In this document: positions 11,961 to 23,595 of the stretch, in pieces
Layout of the letters: each line of letters starts with the position of its first letter
Position numbering within the stretch: the stretch's first letter is position 1
Assembly (NCBI GenBank): GCA_001414485.1
Contig: LLEY01000022.1
Location: 1 to 64,000 of the forward strand
Origin: Calycina herbarum
Taxonomy: Eukaryota > Ascomycota > Leotiomycetes > Helotiales > Pezizellaceae
Reading direction: 5' to 3'
Length of the DNA stretch: 64,000 nucleotides
The notes under the pieces: generated by a model
Databases searched by the model: none
Told to the model about the DNA's origin: nothing
The model's input: only the letters and a program-made list of their open reading frames with translations
Position numbers and translations under genes: made by a program

Positions 11961-14339
11961 TACTTGCATTGGTGCGGCGTTTGGCATCTTTTCTATGGCG
12001 TTTGGTTCGACATACCATCTATTGATACGGCAGGATCTTACCTGACCTGTACGCAATTCTCTGTCCACCCTGGAAGCATTGGTCAGTTTGTCGCTTCTTC
12101 ATCTTTGACAGATTGATCATCGGCATCCATTTTCTATTTGCTCGGGTGATTGATATGCATATTGCATCGGCATAACTTTTTGAGTTATTGACGCTTCCTT
12201 CTTCTCCCCGATTGTTGCTGGTTGGAGCAATGATTGGGATATTTTTTCTTCTTTGGATTCGGGAATCCTGGGCCACACTCTTTTAATGGCTATTTTTACG
12301 CCTAATTACAAACCAACAAAAACATACGACAAACGATCGCATATGAAAATATTCATGATCCTCCGAATAGACATTCGACACACAAAACTTTTCCTATGAA
12401 TTCATGTCTTGTCAAGACGATACGTTGCTACCACACTTCTGACTTGACCTCTGGAAATCCAACTCAATTCAATTACGATACGCCACCAACTCCCATGTAC
12501 ATAGGACCGACATTCTTCCTCTGGCATCAACCCTCGTCTGCTATTTTCCCGAACTTTCAAACTTCTTTTTTCGACGCGATTACTTGTTCAACAAAATTTC
12601 CTCCATACCAAACTTCTTAATATCCTGGATCGCTTTTTTTGCTTGGACCTTTTTTTCCATACCCCCTCTTACATCGTTTGGAAGCTTCTCGTGCGCCTCT
12701 GTACCAGCATGAGTTTTGTCTTTTTGTGAGAGTATGCAAAGAAATTGCGAGAGTTTGGGAGGCCTTTTATTTTGGAAGTGGGTATGAAAAATGGGCATAG
12801 ACCATTTTTTTACAAAAGAGAAATTGGAATTGAGGATGCAGAGAGATGGGCGTGGTTTTCCTTTTTTTTCCTTTTACGGGCCTTTATAAGAGAGAGAGTC
12901 TTTTCTCCGAGACTCATCCACACCGTTATTCTTCTTCCACGGCGATTGGAATGAAGAGGAGGCGAAGGGTGAAATGCATCATGGCATCAAGGCATATACA
13001 CATACAAAGACACGCGAGCAGGTTTTAGCTTGAGTGCCACAAACAATTGAAATGAAATATTGAGATTCTTTTCCAAACTCTTCTTCTTTTTCCCTTTCGA
13101 TGGTTTGAGATTTGTGAGATCGCAAGAGTAGAAAAACTTCCTTCAAATAATTCCTGGATTGTGAGCTTTGTGTGTGGTGGGTGACAATGTTGGGCTTCTC
13201 ACAGAAACTTGGGACTGGTCACGTGATTATGAGGGGGATGTGGGTGAGCGAGCATCTTGCGGGTAAGCTGCCACCATGTGAGTAAGCTATTGCTCTGTGA
13301 GTAAGCTATTACTTTGTGAGTAAGCTATTAACTTGCGAGTAAGCTATCATCAAACTCATTACTTTTTTCTCATCTTCCAGAATTGTGGACTTGTTTGGAG
13401 AGAACGGGAGGGGTCGAGTGTAGGAGTGAGTATGTGTGTGGTAGGGAATACTCACTGTTTGTCATTAGCAATTTTTGGCCTGAGCTCTTCCATTGACCTG
13501 TGGCTTGCTCGCCCTTAGTCGGCCCCCTTTGACCTCGGGAGTGGGAATCAGAATATATAAGCAAGGGACGGATACTCTAAAGAGGGGAACGTAGGTAGAT
13601 TATCATTGTTGATGTTATTTGCTGTGATGAACCGATAGGTAGTAAGAACTCGTAATTGTTCAGCGATTCCTTCTCTCTTTTTTTTGTTTTCGACTGGAAT
13701 TAGGGCGGGGTATGGTCTACCTACATAATGACTTGTAAGCTTTTAGCACCTCCTGCACTCCCTTGAAATAAATAAGCGAATGCGTGTAGTTCGGTTTATG
13801 TTGCTGGTTCCTGTTTATTCTATTTATTGTTTCATTCTTTGGTGATACGTTGTTGATTCTTGGTCTCTTTTGTGTGTGAGGATAGATGGGTCGGTGCTTT
13901 GTAAGGATATAAGGACGGCTCTCTGGAGATAAGGCGGACGGATATGATTGAGTGGGGAGAAAGCAGATTTTGGAAAGTTTGGAAAGTTTGGGGTTGTTCG
14001 TTTTGCTTTTTTTTGAGAGGATGGCGGTGTGATGTGTTGCTGGTGGATTTGGGCTGTGGGATAGGTTGTTGGAGGACAGGATTCTAGTTTCGACTTCCGA
14101 CTTGTAGAGCGGGTGTTTTGGAAGCTTTTGGTGGGTTTAGATCAATGATTTTAGGGATTCTTTGAAACTGGAAACTAGGTACAGCCGCTACTGCATATAT
14201 CTGTTAGCTGTGTGTATGGATATTGAAACTTAATTTGCTAAAGAATCTCTGCTTCGTGTGAATTATTAATCTTTCGATGGCAACTTGGGGACTTGGGTAT
14301 GAGGTACCACCAACGGCTCCCGTGTCGTTGGTGTGGAAG
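11961..14339. other. intergenic, no gene recognised
   Basis: This holds the 3' region of cdc25, T-rich stretches, and the minisatellite at 13261-13348. Short ORFs have no familiar features. Confidence 0.5.
13261..13348. repeat. 19-bp minisatellite, about 4.6 copies
   Basis: Consecutive units are 13261-13279, 13280-13298, 13299-13317, 13318-13336 and a partial unit 13337-13348. The core is GAGTAAGCTATT. The first unit is the most diverged. Because each unit is preceded by GT or GC, most junctions read GTGAGTAAGC, which resembles a splice donor. Confidence 0.92.
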
Positions 14340-15420
14340 GTGAAACTCATTACAACTTTCTGTCAGGGAGAAAGGTGTCTTCCCATGGTGTAGGTTCTCG
14401 TAATATTTCTTCTGGTCGTGTGTTCTTGGAGTGTGTATTCGTTGTCCTTGATTTCTTTTTATGCCCTGACTGGCAAGTTCTGGAAGGGCTTGTCCAGAAC
14501 TGCGTCAAAGATCTCCCATGAAGTGATGGATTTTAAATGAAAGGGGGTGATGCATGCAATGGGATCTACTAACATAAATGGCTCTTGAATCGAGGCTATG
14601 TCTGGACCACGTGAAGGACTTCCTTGTATCGCAATGAGCGCATTGTAGGACGCGATATTCAACGTGGCGAGCCTTTGCATGATGTCCGTCAATTTAGCTC
14701 GGAGTTGATGGATCCCTCTAGCTTGCAGCGCGTCTATAACTTGGGTGATAATCGAGTTGGATGGCAAGATTAGGACGTTGTTCTCTTCGAGTCGCTCTTT
14801 AAGTTGTACTAACATAGGTAGTATTTTGGTCAAGGGTGGCTTCAAGAATCCTATTCTCTACTTCCTCTAGCCTACTACCTAGACGGTTTGTCATGCTTTA
14901 CTTGCGCGAGTGCACTGCTACGGAGTTTTAGTTAGTCTATGGTCATTGAGTCTATCAATTTTAAGCTTGGACTTACACATTTGCCGTGGCGAGAAGTATA
15001 TTGATCGAGGAACTATGAACGCTTATCTCGGCTTGAAATTTAACGATTTCATCTTCTCCAACATTTGCTACTTTACTGGGGTATGCTTCGTTGTCGACCT
15101 TCCGCAAGGCTAGTGCCATACTTTTTGATCTTCCTTCAGCAGCGCTTCAACGGGAATCCGACAATCCGTAGCTGCTTTCCTAGTTGTCGCATATTGAACA
15201 TTCAATCTTCTGGTATTTGAAACCTTGGTTCTACAGAGTAATTCGACTTCAACTAGTTCTCGCTCAAGAGCCCAAAGCTCGCGCTTGAGGCCTTGGTATT
15301 GCTTCGATGAACCCCCGCTTTTTCGTCCAAGGCTGTAACTAGATCTTTGACGATTAAATATATGGCTGTGAGATCTCTTACGGATACAAAGGAAATTGGT
15401 ATGTTGGAAACTTCTGTGTA
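14340..15420 (-). pseudogene. decayed fungal ubiquitin-like/'Goodbye-type' family gene
   Basis: Read on the minus strand, fragments in different frames line up in the order of a very common fungal family of unknown function. Its members start with a GVSVGDF-like segment and carry an INSWEAFDAVL-like motif. The pieces, from the N-terminus, are: SFVSVRDLTAIYLIVKDLV, YQGLKRELWALERELVEVEL, KIKKYGTSLAEG, EDEIVKFQAEISVHSSSIN, then after an intron-like GTAAGT stretch LKSITSWEIFDAVLD, and PWEDTFLP. Frame changes occur near 15320, 15125 and 14465, and there are in-frame stops, so no full protein can be made. Family placement rests on remembered motif order, not a search. The ends are approximate. Confidence 0.6.
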
Positions 15421-16374
15421 AGATTGCTTTTGATTCTTTACTGAAGAAGATGAGATAAGGCTGGGCAGTTTAGAAGAAATATATAGGTCTCGTCAGTTTT
15501 GTACCGCCTGGCAGGGTGGGCAGCGCCCGCTGACAGGCCTCAAACAATCTGCGCGATTGGTTGAGCCTCATCACGATTCCGTTGTGATTGTGGCGTGAGA
15601 TATTGACTCGCCTCAATGAACAATAGGGACTGAAGACACTTTTCCAGCTATCAATTATCATCAATTAACCTCCAGAAAGTTCTGCTCGATATTCAGCTTA
15701 GTAACGGGAACTTTTTTCAACGTTCGAAATGTCAATTCCCCACGAAAAATTACCGGGCCTATTTGCTCGCGATATGGCAAAGCTTTATTCACTAAGGGCA
15801 GAATTTTCCAATTATGCTACCACTTTAGAAACTTAAGTGGTAATTTAATTTGTGAAATTATATATTATTTGAGGAGCTCTGAAAGTTCAGTGGGCTAATA
15901 AGAGTCTAAGAGTTTTGAGAAGTTGTACAGGGGCTTATCTAAAGGAGCTTACTTTGCTGTAATTATTCGAGAAGGGCTATAACAACTAAGCTATCGGAAT
16001 GAGAAAGAACTGTTCAGGTTTTGGAAAGAATTCAGTTATCTAGATAGAATTCGTCAATTCCATAATTAGGCGAGTGAGATCCAAGGACACAAGAGTTAAG
16101 CGAGGGGGGGGGGGGGGGGGGGGAGGGAGGTCTTCTTGCAGGTAAAACGGGAAGCTGCTCGAGTCTCAAGCCTATTGTAAGAAACATATAATGTGTATTT
16201 GTGTGAAACTTGGATATTTGCAATGAATCTAATGGCAGCTGGCGAATAGTATACAAAATAGGGAAAACAGTAATCATTACAACATAACCTCGGGAAAAAC
16301 CCCTCGTATGCTCCATTGAAAATATTCTCGAAGGAGACAAATAAGAGGGGTGTTTACTACATTATCTAGATCAT
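15421..16374. other. AT-rich intergenic, no gene recognised
   Basis: This lies between the decayed gene and the convergent-side end of the crotonase gene. It contains the G20 tract. No reading frame of interest. Confidence 0.5.
16104..16123. repeat. G20 homopolymer tract
   Basis: Twenty consecutive G residues are followed by AGGGAGG. With the neighbouring G runs it could form a quadruplex, or it may be an assembly artefact. Confidence 0.9.
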
Positions 16375-17516
16375 CTAGGACGAAGGAGTAGGAAGGATGA
16401 AAGCAGGATAGCCATACGGAAGAAGGTCTGCTAAATGACATTCGAAATCCACATCATTTTGATTGTTGGGGTTTGCTGAAACTGTAGCCAGAAAAGCCTT
16501 AACCGCCGGCTCACTGAAACGACGAACAAATGCTGCTGAGTCGGCAAGAATATCTTCCAGCTTTGGTCTTGTGGCTGCATTGACTCCTTGCTTGGCGGAG
16601 CCTATTGAGTCGAGGGGAAAGACAGCGGAACGAGCAGTGAGGTTGTTGATATAGATGTCCATGTCTTCAGGAGTATTGAAAGCTTTGTTGATCCATCCTA
16701 TACGCTCAGCTTCTTCGGCATTAATATCGTTGCTGCTGAGAATATACTCCATTGCGAGGCCGCGTCCGATGAGTTTGGATAGATACTGAGTCCCTCCAAA
16801 GCCTGGAACAACACCTGGGATGATCTCTGAGTTAGTATTGCCCTTTCTAGAAGTATGTTTGAGGAAAAGAGGATGAAACGGGATTGTGAGAGGAGGAAGT
16901 GAGTTGTCTGAGGAGGAAATGGTGTCTTAACCCTCCCGAGACAACCTGAAAGAGGGGGGAAAATCTCGGAGAATACCCACGCACTCCAACCTCGATTTGT
17001 GCAAATTTGGCGAGAGTTTTAGTAGCGAAGCGCATGTCGAGGGAGAGGAGAAATTCATTGCCTCCTCCTCGTGCAATACCATTTACAGCTCCGATAGTTG
17101 CTTGTTGGAGGTTAGTAATGTTGAAGAGAAGCTCGGCGCCACGAGCCGCCCCGTCTGCATCTAAACACATCCAAAAGTTAGTCAACGAGTCTTTACACAT
17201 AGCATTCGGGGACTGGCTTACCGAATGCTCCACTAGACAAGTCTGCATGGGCAATAAAGTACTCCGGTTTATCACTTTTGAAGACCACGGCATGGGTGGT
17301 GTTATCATTTTGCAGCCGCAGCACCAAATCGATCAAGTCCTCTTGCATTTGTTGACTCCATAAATTGATTCCGGATGAGGGATTGTTGAAAGTGACTTCA
17401 AGAACCCCTGTTTTCTCTTGGGAGGTGAGTAAGTTGGTGTAGGCTGGAAGATTCAGAGATGCGACCCTAAAAACGAGGGTTGAAACCGCAAGCGAGGCGA
17501 AGAGTTTGGCAAACAT
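16375..17516 (-). CDS. enoyl-CoA hydratase/isomerase (crotonase) family protein
   Basis: The protein has 308 residues from three exons (17516-17222, 17160-16981, 16826-16375), each joining in frame at GT-AG sites. It has the crotonase fold: HADLSSGAF near the first oxyanion-hole strand, NGIARGGGNEFLLSLDMRF with a glutamate after the glycines, and IEVGV-QIIPGVVPGFGGTQYL, where a second acidic residue and the PGxGGT loop match hydratases. Unusually, the N-terminus is a hydrophobic stretch (residues 1-20, MFAKLFASLAVSTLVFRVAS) like a secretory signal peptide, not a peroxisomal or mitochondrial signal, and no C-terminal SKL-type signal is visible. The substrate is unknown. It lies next to the MFS exporter and could belong to the metabolic block that follows, but this is only proximity. 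Confidence 0.85.
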
Positions 17517-18718
17517 GATGAAGGTAAAATTGACTAGAAAAGAACTCTGGTTGAAGTCCCTGAGCTGTTGGAGTGATAGACAAAACTAATTGCGAGAGAA
17601 GAGAGAATATATACTCATTCGCAACAGTTTTCCTGTCAGTCGGAGCGGGTCAGCCATCAGCAAGACAACAACGTCTAACTGATTGGCTTACTTCAAATCC
17701 CGTACCGATTTGATTATAACGCATAGCTTAGTGATTAATCAATATGAAAACTTAAAAAGTAGTGGTTGAAAGGTTGGAAATTAACATTTGGTCTCAAATC
17801 TCGACTGCACTCGTCGAAGCAATTTATCTGAAAAGCTAAAAAAACAAAAACAAATCTTAAATGTCAATCCTTTCGACTACGAGCTGTACGGAGGTAAAGA
17901 GCCTGGACTTAGGCTTTAGCTTCATACATATGTCCCCGACGAGTAGTTTTGTCTCATAGTGTTATGTAAAAGTGGATAAAAAGGTACGGCGATAGTATTG
18001 TAACTCCACGTACGTGAATATGACTTATTCAGATGCCATCCTGTCACCCTACTCAGAGAAATCGGACTATAAACTTTTCCGTTGTGATACTTTAAATCCA
18101 GCATAGTCGGAGCTTTCTTCAAATTATTAAATAAATGATGGTGGAAGCCCGGACCTGATACCTGACTTCGATGATCACTAATACTTTTTGAGGCATAATG
18201 GAAGACAAAAAAGCTCTAGTCCCGGCTGGTTATTTCCTGCTTGGAATTTGGGAGAGGGATTAGTGGAATTGAATAATTCGGCCTAAACTCTTCTCGAATA
18301 ACTGTATTAGACGAGTTTTATATGGATGCGCTGTAGTCTGATTTTTGAAATTTAATTCTTCTATAGATTCTCGAATAATACTTAATTCTGAATAGGTACA
18401 GCATACCATATCACGTGGTAAATATAATTTGTGTCTTCTGTCCGAGTCATCTATAAGGATCTCACGAGACTTAGTAATCTTATTTTGTTTAATTATTTGA
18501 ACGGCTTTATTCGTGTAATAGTCCCACTAGGAATCAATTATAACCTGGGTAGGTCACGTTTTTCTTTTGTGAAAAGGGGGGAATCTCAATCGCGTGGCGT
18601 TTTCTACTCATCCCGACCACTTTTCTAACGGTTGTTTCCATTACTTCTTATTAATTGTAGACCTCTATTTTATGTTCTATTTAAATTAGGGGTTCGTTGC
18701 ACAATGACCATAATCATT
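17517..18718. other. AT-rich intergenic, no gene recognised
   Basis: This is the promoter side of the crotonase gene and the 3' side of the MFS gene. Only short ORFs are present, and I see no repeats or RNA genes. Confidence 0.5.
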
Positions 18719-20553
18719 TTACTTCTTTGCCGCAGCAGCAGCAGCCATTTTCGCCGCTCTCTCCTTCCTCCAGCCAGGGCACTTGAACCGTAGGAGAATT
18801 ACAGCATTTCCTACGAGGAGTAAATCTACGATCGCAAGGCCAGTAAAGCACCATCCCACGCCCATCTTCGACACGAGAGGTCTAATAATAACTGCCGCGA
18901 TTGCGGCTGCTGGGTTTCGCAAAAGGTTGCCCAGTGCAAAAGCTCCTGCCGCCTGTTGCTTGACACACTCTGTCAAGAAAGCAGTTGTAGCAACAAATAC
19001 CCAGCTCATGCCGAATCCATCTATTACATTGTTAGCTACTCCCCTTGAGCATAGAATTGGATGGACATACTCAGAAATGTTGCCACAAGAACGGCAGCCG
19101 GGTGGATTTTGAAGTGCAAAAACCAACCGTACATGAGGCATCCAGCAACACATATCAACACACCCCAAATCTGATCCACGAGTCGATTTTCCGGATCAAC
19201 TGTTCCGGAAGCAGAGGCCGCAACAGCGCGCTTTCGTCTCCAATCCGAGAATCGACCTCCAAGCATGGACCCAACAATCATTGCAATCCCTAGCTCGGTC
19301 AGTATAATTCGTCAACAGCTTTTTCCCCGGTACTTACCAACTGCCAGGAAACCAAAACCAACAGCCGTTGTTGACCAACCATATATATCCTCCAACGCGG
19401 TTGGCAAATGTACCGAAATGGCGAAATACGTCGAGTATAACATTGCTGTATTGAAGGAGACAATTCCGATAGGGGCATAACAGAACATCCGCCAGAACCC
19501 AATCAGAGATGGCTTCGGGGGAGCAGGTCCTCTCTGAGACTCTGGTACCGGCGTTGCGGATAATGCAGGCGGCATCAGAATGAGGCCTTTCCCAGCAAAT
19601 ACCGAGCCATTTCCTACTCTAGCTCGAAGCGTTTCGGGCAACATCAACACAATGATCACCCAAAGAACAAATCCTGATATTGCTGTATCCCAAGTCAGCT
19701 GCAAGAACCAATGCTTTCGAAATTTCTAGTACCTAGGAATCCAAAAATCCATCTCCAAGTTGTCAAGCCGGCGAAAAGACCACCTAGAACTGGTCCAAAA
19801 ACGGGACCACACTGAGGTCCAAGCAAGAAAATTGACATTGCTGCCGCTCTATGCTTCACTTCGGTAACCTGAATTTCAATTAGGTTTTTCTCCAAGGGTG
19901 GATTTGCCAGGCACAACTCACATCTGCCACTGTTCCTGCTCCCATCGATACAACGGCAGAAGAACCAAACGACTGTACCATGCGAAGTACTATTAGCGCT
20001 CCAAAATTCGCCGGCACGGCTGCCAACAAAATATTTGCTCCAATGTAAATTGCCAGGGAAATGATGTATAAAGGCCTTCTTCCTTTCCAATCCGAGAAGC
20101 TAGACCAGAATAATGGCTACAATTCAATCAGCATCAATTCATCAATTCCTCAAATCCAACAAAAGTCCTGGAGTTCGCTCTCTGGAGACTTACACCAACG
20201 GCAAACATGGCCATGAATACCGACACCGAGGCATTTATTGCTGTTCCTGAGACCTTGAAATCATCCTTCAAAACTGGAAGTGCTGGGAGATAGATTCCAC
20301 CGGCGAGGGGTCCAAGGAACCCCGCGATCGTTGTTACTGCCAGGATAAATCTCCGTCTTCCAGGCGAGAACCCCGAATAAGGTGGAGGAGTTACTGGCTG
20401 TGCTTCAACTTTTGAAAGTGCCGATGGATCTGGTTTTGGCTCTGTGGCTTCTGGTACTGGTTTGGTGCTGGTCTCTGGCAATTTTTCTTGCGATCCTCCT
20501 GTCGTGATTGACACACTGCTCCCGAGAGATTTTTCCTTCACTTGGTCCGCCAT
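18719..20553 (-). CDS. MFS multidrug/polyamine-type exporter (DHA1 family)
   Basis: A 518-residue, 12-helix major facilitator. Six exons fit: 20553-20194, 20116-19922, 19868-19733, 19682-19338, 19289-19071 and 19020-18719. The first about 70 residues are a hydrophilic cytoplasmic tail rich in Pro/Glu. TM1 carries GFLGPLAGGIYLPALPVL and TM2-3 the loop SDWKGRRPLYI, the MFS signature A (G-x-x-x-D-R/K-x-G-R-R/K). The stretch GPQCGPVFGPVLGG in TM5 matches motif C (GxxxGPxxGG), the mark of proton-coupled antiporters. A second half-signature is GGRFSDWRRKRA. The DHA1 class includes the yeast bisformyl-dityrosine exporter DTR1 and the QDR pumps. Given the isocyanide synthase 8 kb away, a product exporter is a reasonable inference. 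The protein looks intact. Confidence 0.9.
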
Positions 20554-21583
20554 TATGAAAACAGGGAGCTTCTCCGGCGCTGAATTAGATGGGGATTTTG
20601 ATATCTTGTCGTTGAAAATTGTTGACTTTGTTCAGAGTATGCTTTCGATTCACCGCAGAGTCTGCGACTGCAAAGTAAAGTCTTACTTTTAATAAAAATT
20701 CTGGAGGTCGGAGAATCAAACAGCCAGAGCACCAATAATCTACGGGATGCACTAGAACAGGGTTGATGAGCCTTGCCTGCCGACCAACGCAGCCTCACGA
20801 CGAGTTCTTTGGTAGAGTCGCAGCCTCAGCCATCGTCTGTGCCTCCTAATATTTTATTCACCTCCTCCGTACATATTCGGCATACGACCGCTTATGGCGT
20901 TTTTCTCAAGCGCGGCTCTGACAAGGGACAGCGTCGCCAAGGAACTGATGTGAGTGCATCCGATTGCCAAGGTTGACTGCTTCCAATCTTACATCGTACA
21001 ACATGCTCATTTATGCTCGTTTTGACATGTTATTGGAAGGTGCCCCGAAGGAGGAAGGCAACATGTTGGACCCCCACCTCCTGTCTGATAATCAGACTTG
21101 TCGCCCATGCGCTAGAAGTAGTTCTTCTTAGCGTACATTTACGGAATCCAGAGGTGTTGGAGTTTCAACGTTCAAAGGCTAACCCGCTCCCCGCAGGGTG
21201 TGGGAAGCCGTGAGGTTGTTTTATGGGGGTTAGGATTAAGGTTTCCTATTGTAGAGATATCCGTGCGATGATATGAGCAAATTCTTGCATTGCGATTTCC
21301 TATGTTGATCATTTTGTGGGTAGGGGTCCAGTGGTTCAAGTAAACTTTCCCTTCCCGATGGGACGGATATTGAGCAAGTTTGTTCGTTCTATCGATATGG
21401 CCCATGGACCGCATGTTGTTGGCCGCGCAAGATGATTCGATCTAATCTATTGTGTCACAACTTTCAGTTTCTGAATGTCGAGGTGTCACTGTAGGTTTTC
21501 TTGATATTCTCTTCGTTTCTCTCTTATGTTATTCCACTCCAGAGTACAATCAGCACCAACTGTTCAGATCGCGCTCGAAGAAC
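20554..21583. promoter_or_regulatory. divergent intergenic region between MFS and Atg22-like genes
   Basis: About 1.0 kb separates the two start codons, so both promoters must lie here. I recognise no specific factor site. No gene is seen in it. Confidence 0.45.
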
Positions 21584-23595
21584 ATGTCTACAGAAAACCG
21601 AATTCCCGCCAAAACTGGCTCTGATGGTGACTCAGCTTCCGCCGATAGCAAGAGCCCAAATGAGTACGACGCAAAACGAGGTGATGTAACAGCAGAGGAG
21701 TTGCACGCCAATGATAGAGAAGATGAAGTTGAGGATTCCGTCGCATCTTTGGGGTCCAGAAGGGCATTGGTGGGTTGGCTGATATTGTGTTATTCGGTAA
21801 GTACATTTCACTTCTATCATCTTCGTGTATCGCAACTAATAGTCGCTTTTTAGACGGGTCCAACGAGCTCTGTGGCTTTCACTTATGTTGCGGCATCAAT
21901 ACAATCGGTCGCAAACCTATTGGGGCATATTCCGGGGACGAACAAACCATGTGCCAAAAGAGGTGTTATTAAATGCGCTGTGAAGTTTGGTGGTGGGGAG
22001 ATAGATTATCTCAGTTATATGTGAGTGTGAAGTTGTCACCATCGATAGGCTGAACTAATCCCGTTCAGTCTCTACTCGAAAGCAATCGGAAGAGCTTTGG
22101 AGGGAGTATTGACGATCTTGATTTCTGGTGTTGCGGATTATTCGTGTAAGTGATCCTCATCTCTGCGCAAGACTTGAGGCTGACAGTGACAAGATTACCG
22201 CAAGACGTTGATGATGGGTTCCATCTTCCTCTTTGGTGTTCTCGCTCTTCCGTTTGCTGGCCTCGAAGGGAAAACTTATCCGTATCTCGCCGCGTTAACA
22301 GCTCTATACATTACTATGACCACCATCCAAGGTGTATATCAAGTTATCGAAGCATCTTATATCCCAATTTTCATGAGGTCTGTGGGGTGGGGTAGAGCAC
22401 GTCCACGAATCGAGAGCCCCAGCGAAGGCCCTGTGCCAACAGAAGGCGAGTTGTCGAAAAAAGCTTTGACAAAGGGCGCGAGAGTCAGTGTCCTTGGTTT
22501 GGTAGCAGGTAATGTTGGTGGCTTAACTGCATTGTTGATTGGCATCGTTATCACGTACACAAGAGGATCTTACGTGACTGCTGGATACCACAAGTAAGAT
22601 TTGTCGCCTTGCTCCATAAAGGGCGTATGTTAACCAAGGATAGTTTTCTGTTGTCAATCACAATTGCTGGATGTTTGACGAGTAATAATTATTCCTTGCT
22701 ATATATTCGCATTTGAAACTAACTATCCTTCTAGTTGTCTTTGCAATCCTCGGCGCATGGCTTCTTCCAAATGTTCCGGGAAAGAAGAAGCCTGAAGGAG
22801 CCAACTTGGCCATCTTACCATTTCAACGATGTATGTGTAAAAAATCATTTTAAACTCCACATAAAACTAACACATAACAGTTGTACGACTTATTCGTGCT
22901 GCGCCTCGCTATCCGGAAGCTTTCAAGCTCTGTATTGGGTGGATTCTTTGGAATACGTAAGTTTTCTGACCCAACACAACACTCTGATGCTTTCTCGATA
23001 CCAAAATACTGATTTCCAACTTAGTGGATACGCAAACATGCTCAGCGTAATGGGTCTCCTCTTCCTCGAAGTCTCCGGTTTGAGCAGCGGCGACAAAGTG
23101 TACACCGTCTACACCTTCACCAACGTAATCTTTGCCTGTCTCGGCTCTCTCTCCTGGATGTTTCTGTTTCCTTATCTTAACCTCCCTATCAAACGCTGGG
23201 CTTACATTTTCCTAACCGTCAACATTCTTTGCGTTCTGTGGGGTACCATTGGAATCAGCAATAACGTTTCCATCGGCTACAAAAACGTAGCTGAATTCTG
23301 GGTCGAGCAAGCGCTTTTCATGAGTACCTCTTCCGCACTTCGATCACTCAATCGCGTGCTTTATGCTTCCATGTTACCACGTGGTGCAGAGGCACAGTTT
23401 TTCGGTCTTGAAATCACGTTGGATCTTGCGGTTGGATGGATTAATCCTTTGGTGCAGGGAGTGATTCAGGACCGGACCCATAATTTGAGGTTCCCTATGT
23501 TGCCCAACTTGTTTTTGATGGTTATTGCTCTTGGGCTATATTGGTGGGTTGACGTTAAGAAGGGGAGGGAGGAGGCGAAGGTTGAGATGGAGTGA
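21584..23595 (+). CDS. atg22: Atg22-like vacuolar amino-acid effluxer
   Basis: An MFS-related membrane protein of the Atg22 family. Yeast Atg22 exports amino acids from the vacuole after autophagic breakdown. Exons fit from the ATG at 21584: 21584-21796, 21854-22020, 22069-22145, 22194-22593, then three short exons between about 22645 and 22957, and a last one to 23595. Typical family stretches are ALEGVLTILISGVADYS, YQVIEASYIPIFMR, GNVGGLTALLIG, FKLCIGWILWNTGYANM and FGLEITLDLAVGWINPLVQG. The N-terminal about 60 residues are acidic and hydrophilic. Only one Atg22-like gene is visible, so I cannot say whether it is the main autophagy copy or a cluster paralogue. Filamentous fungi often have several. 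All exon joins keep frame and no lesion is seen. Confidence 0.87.
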
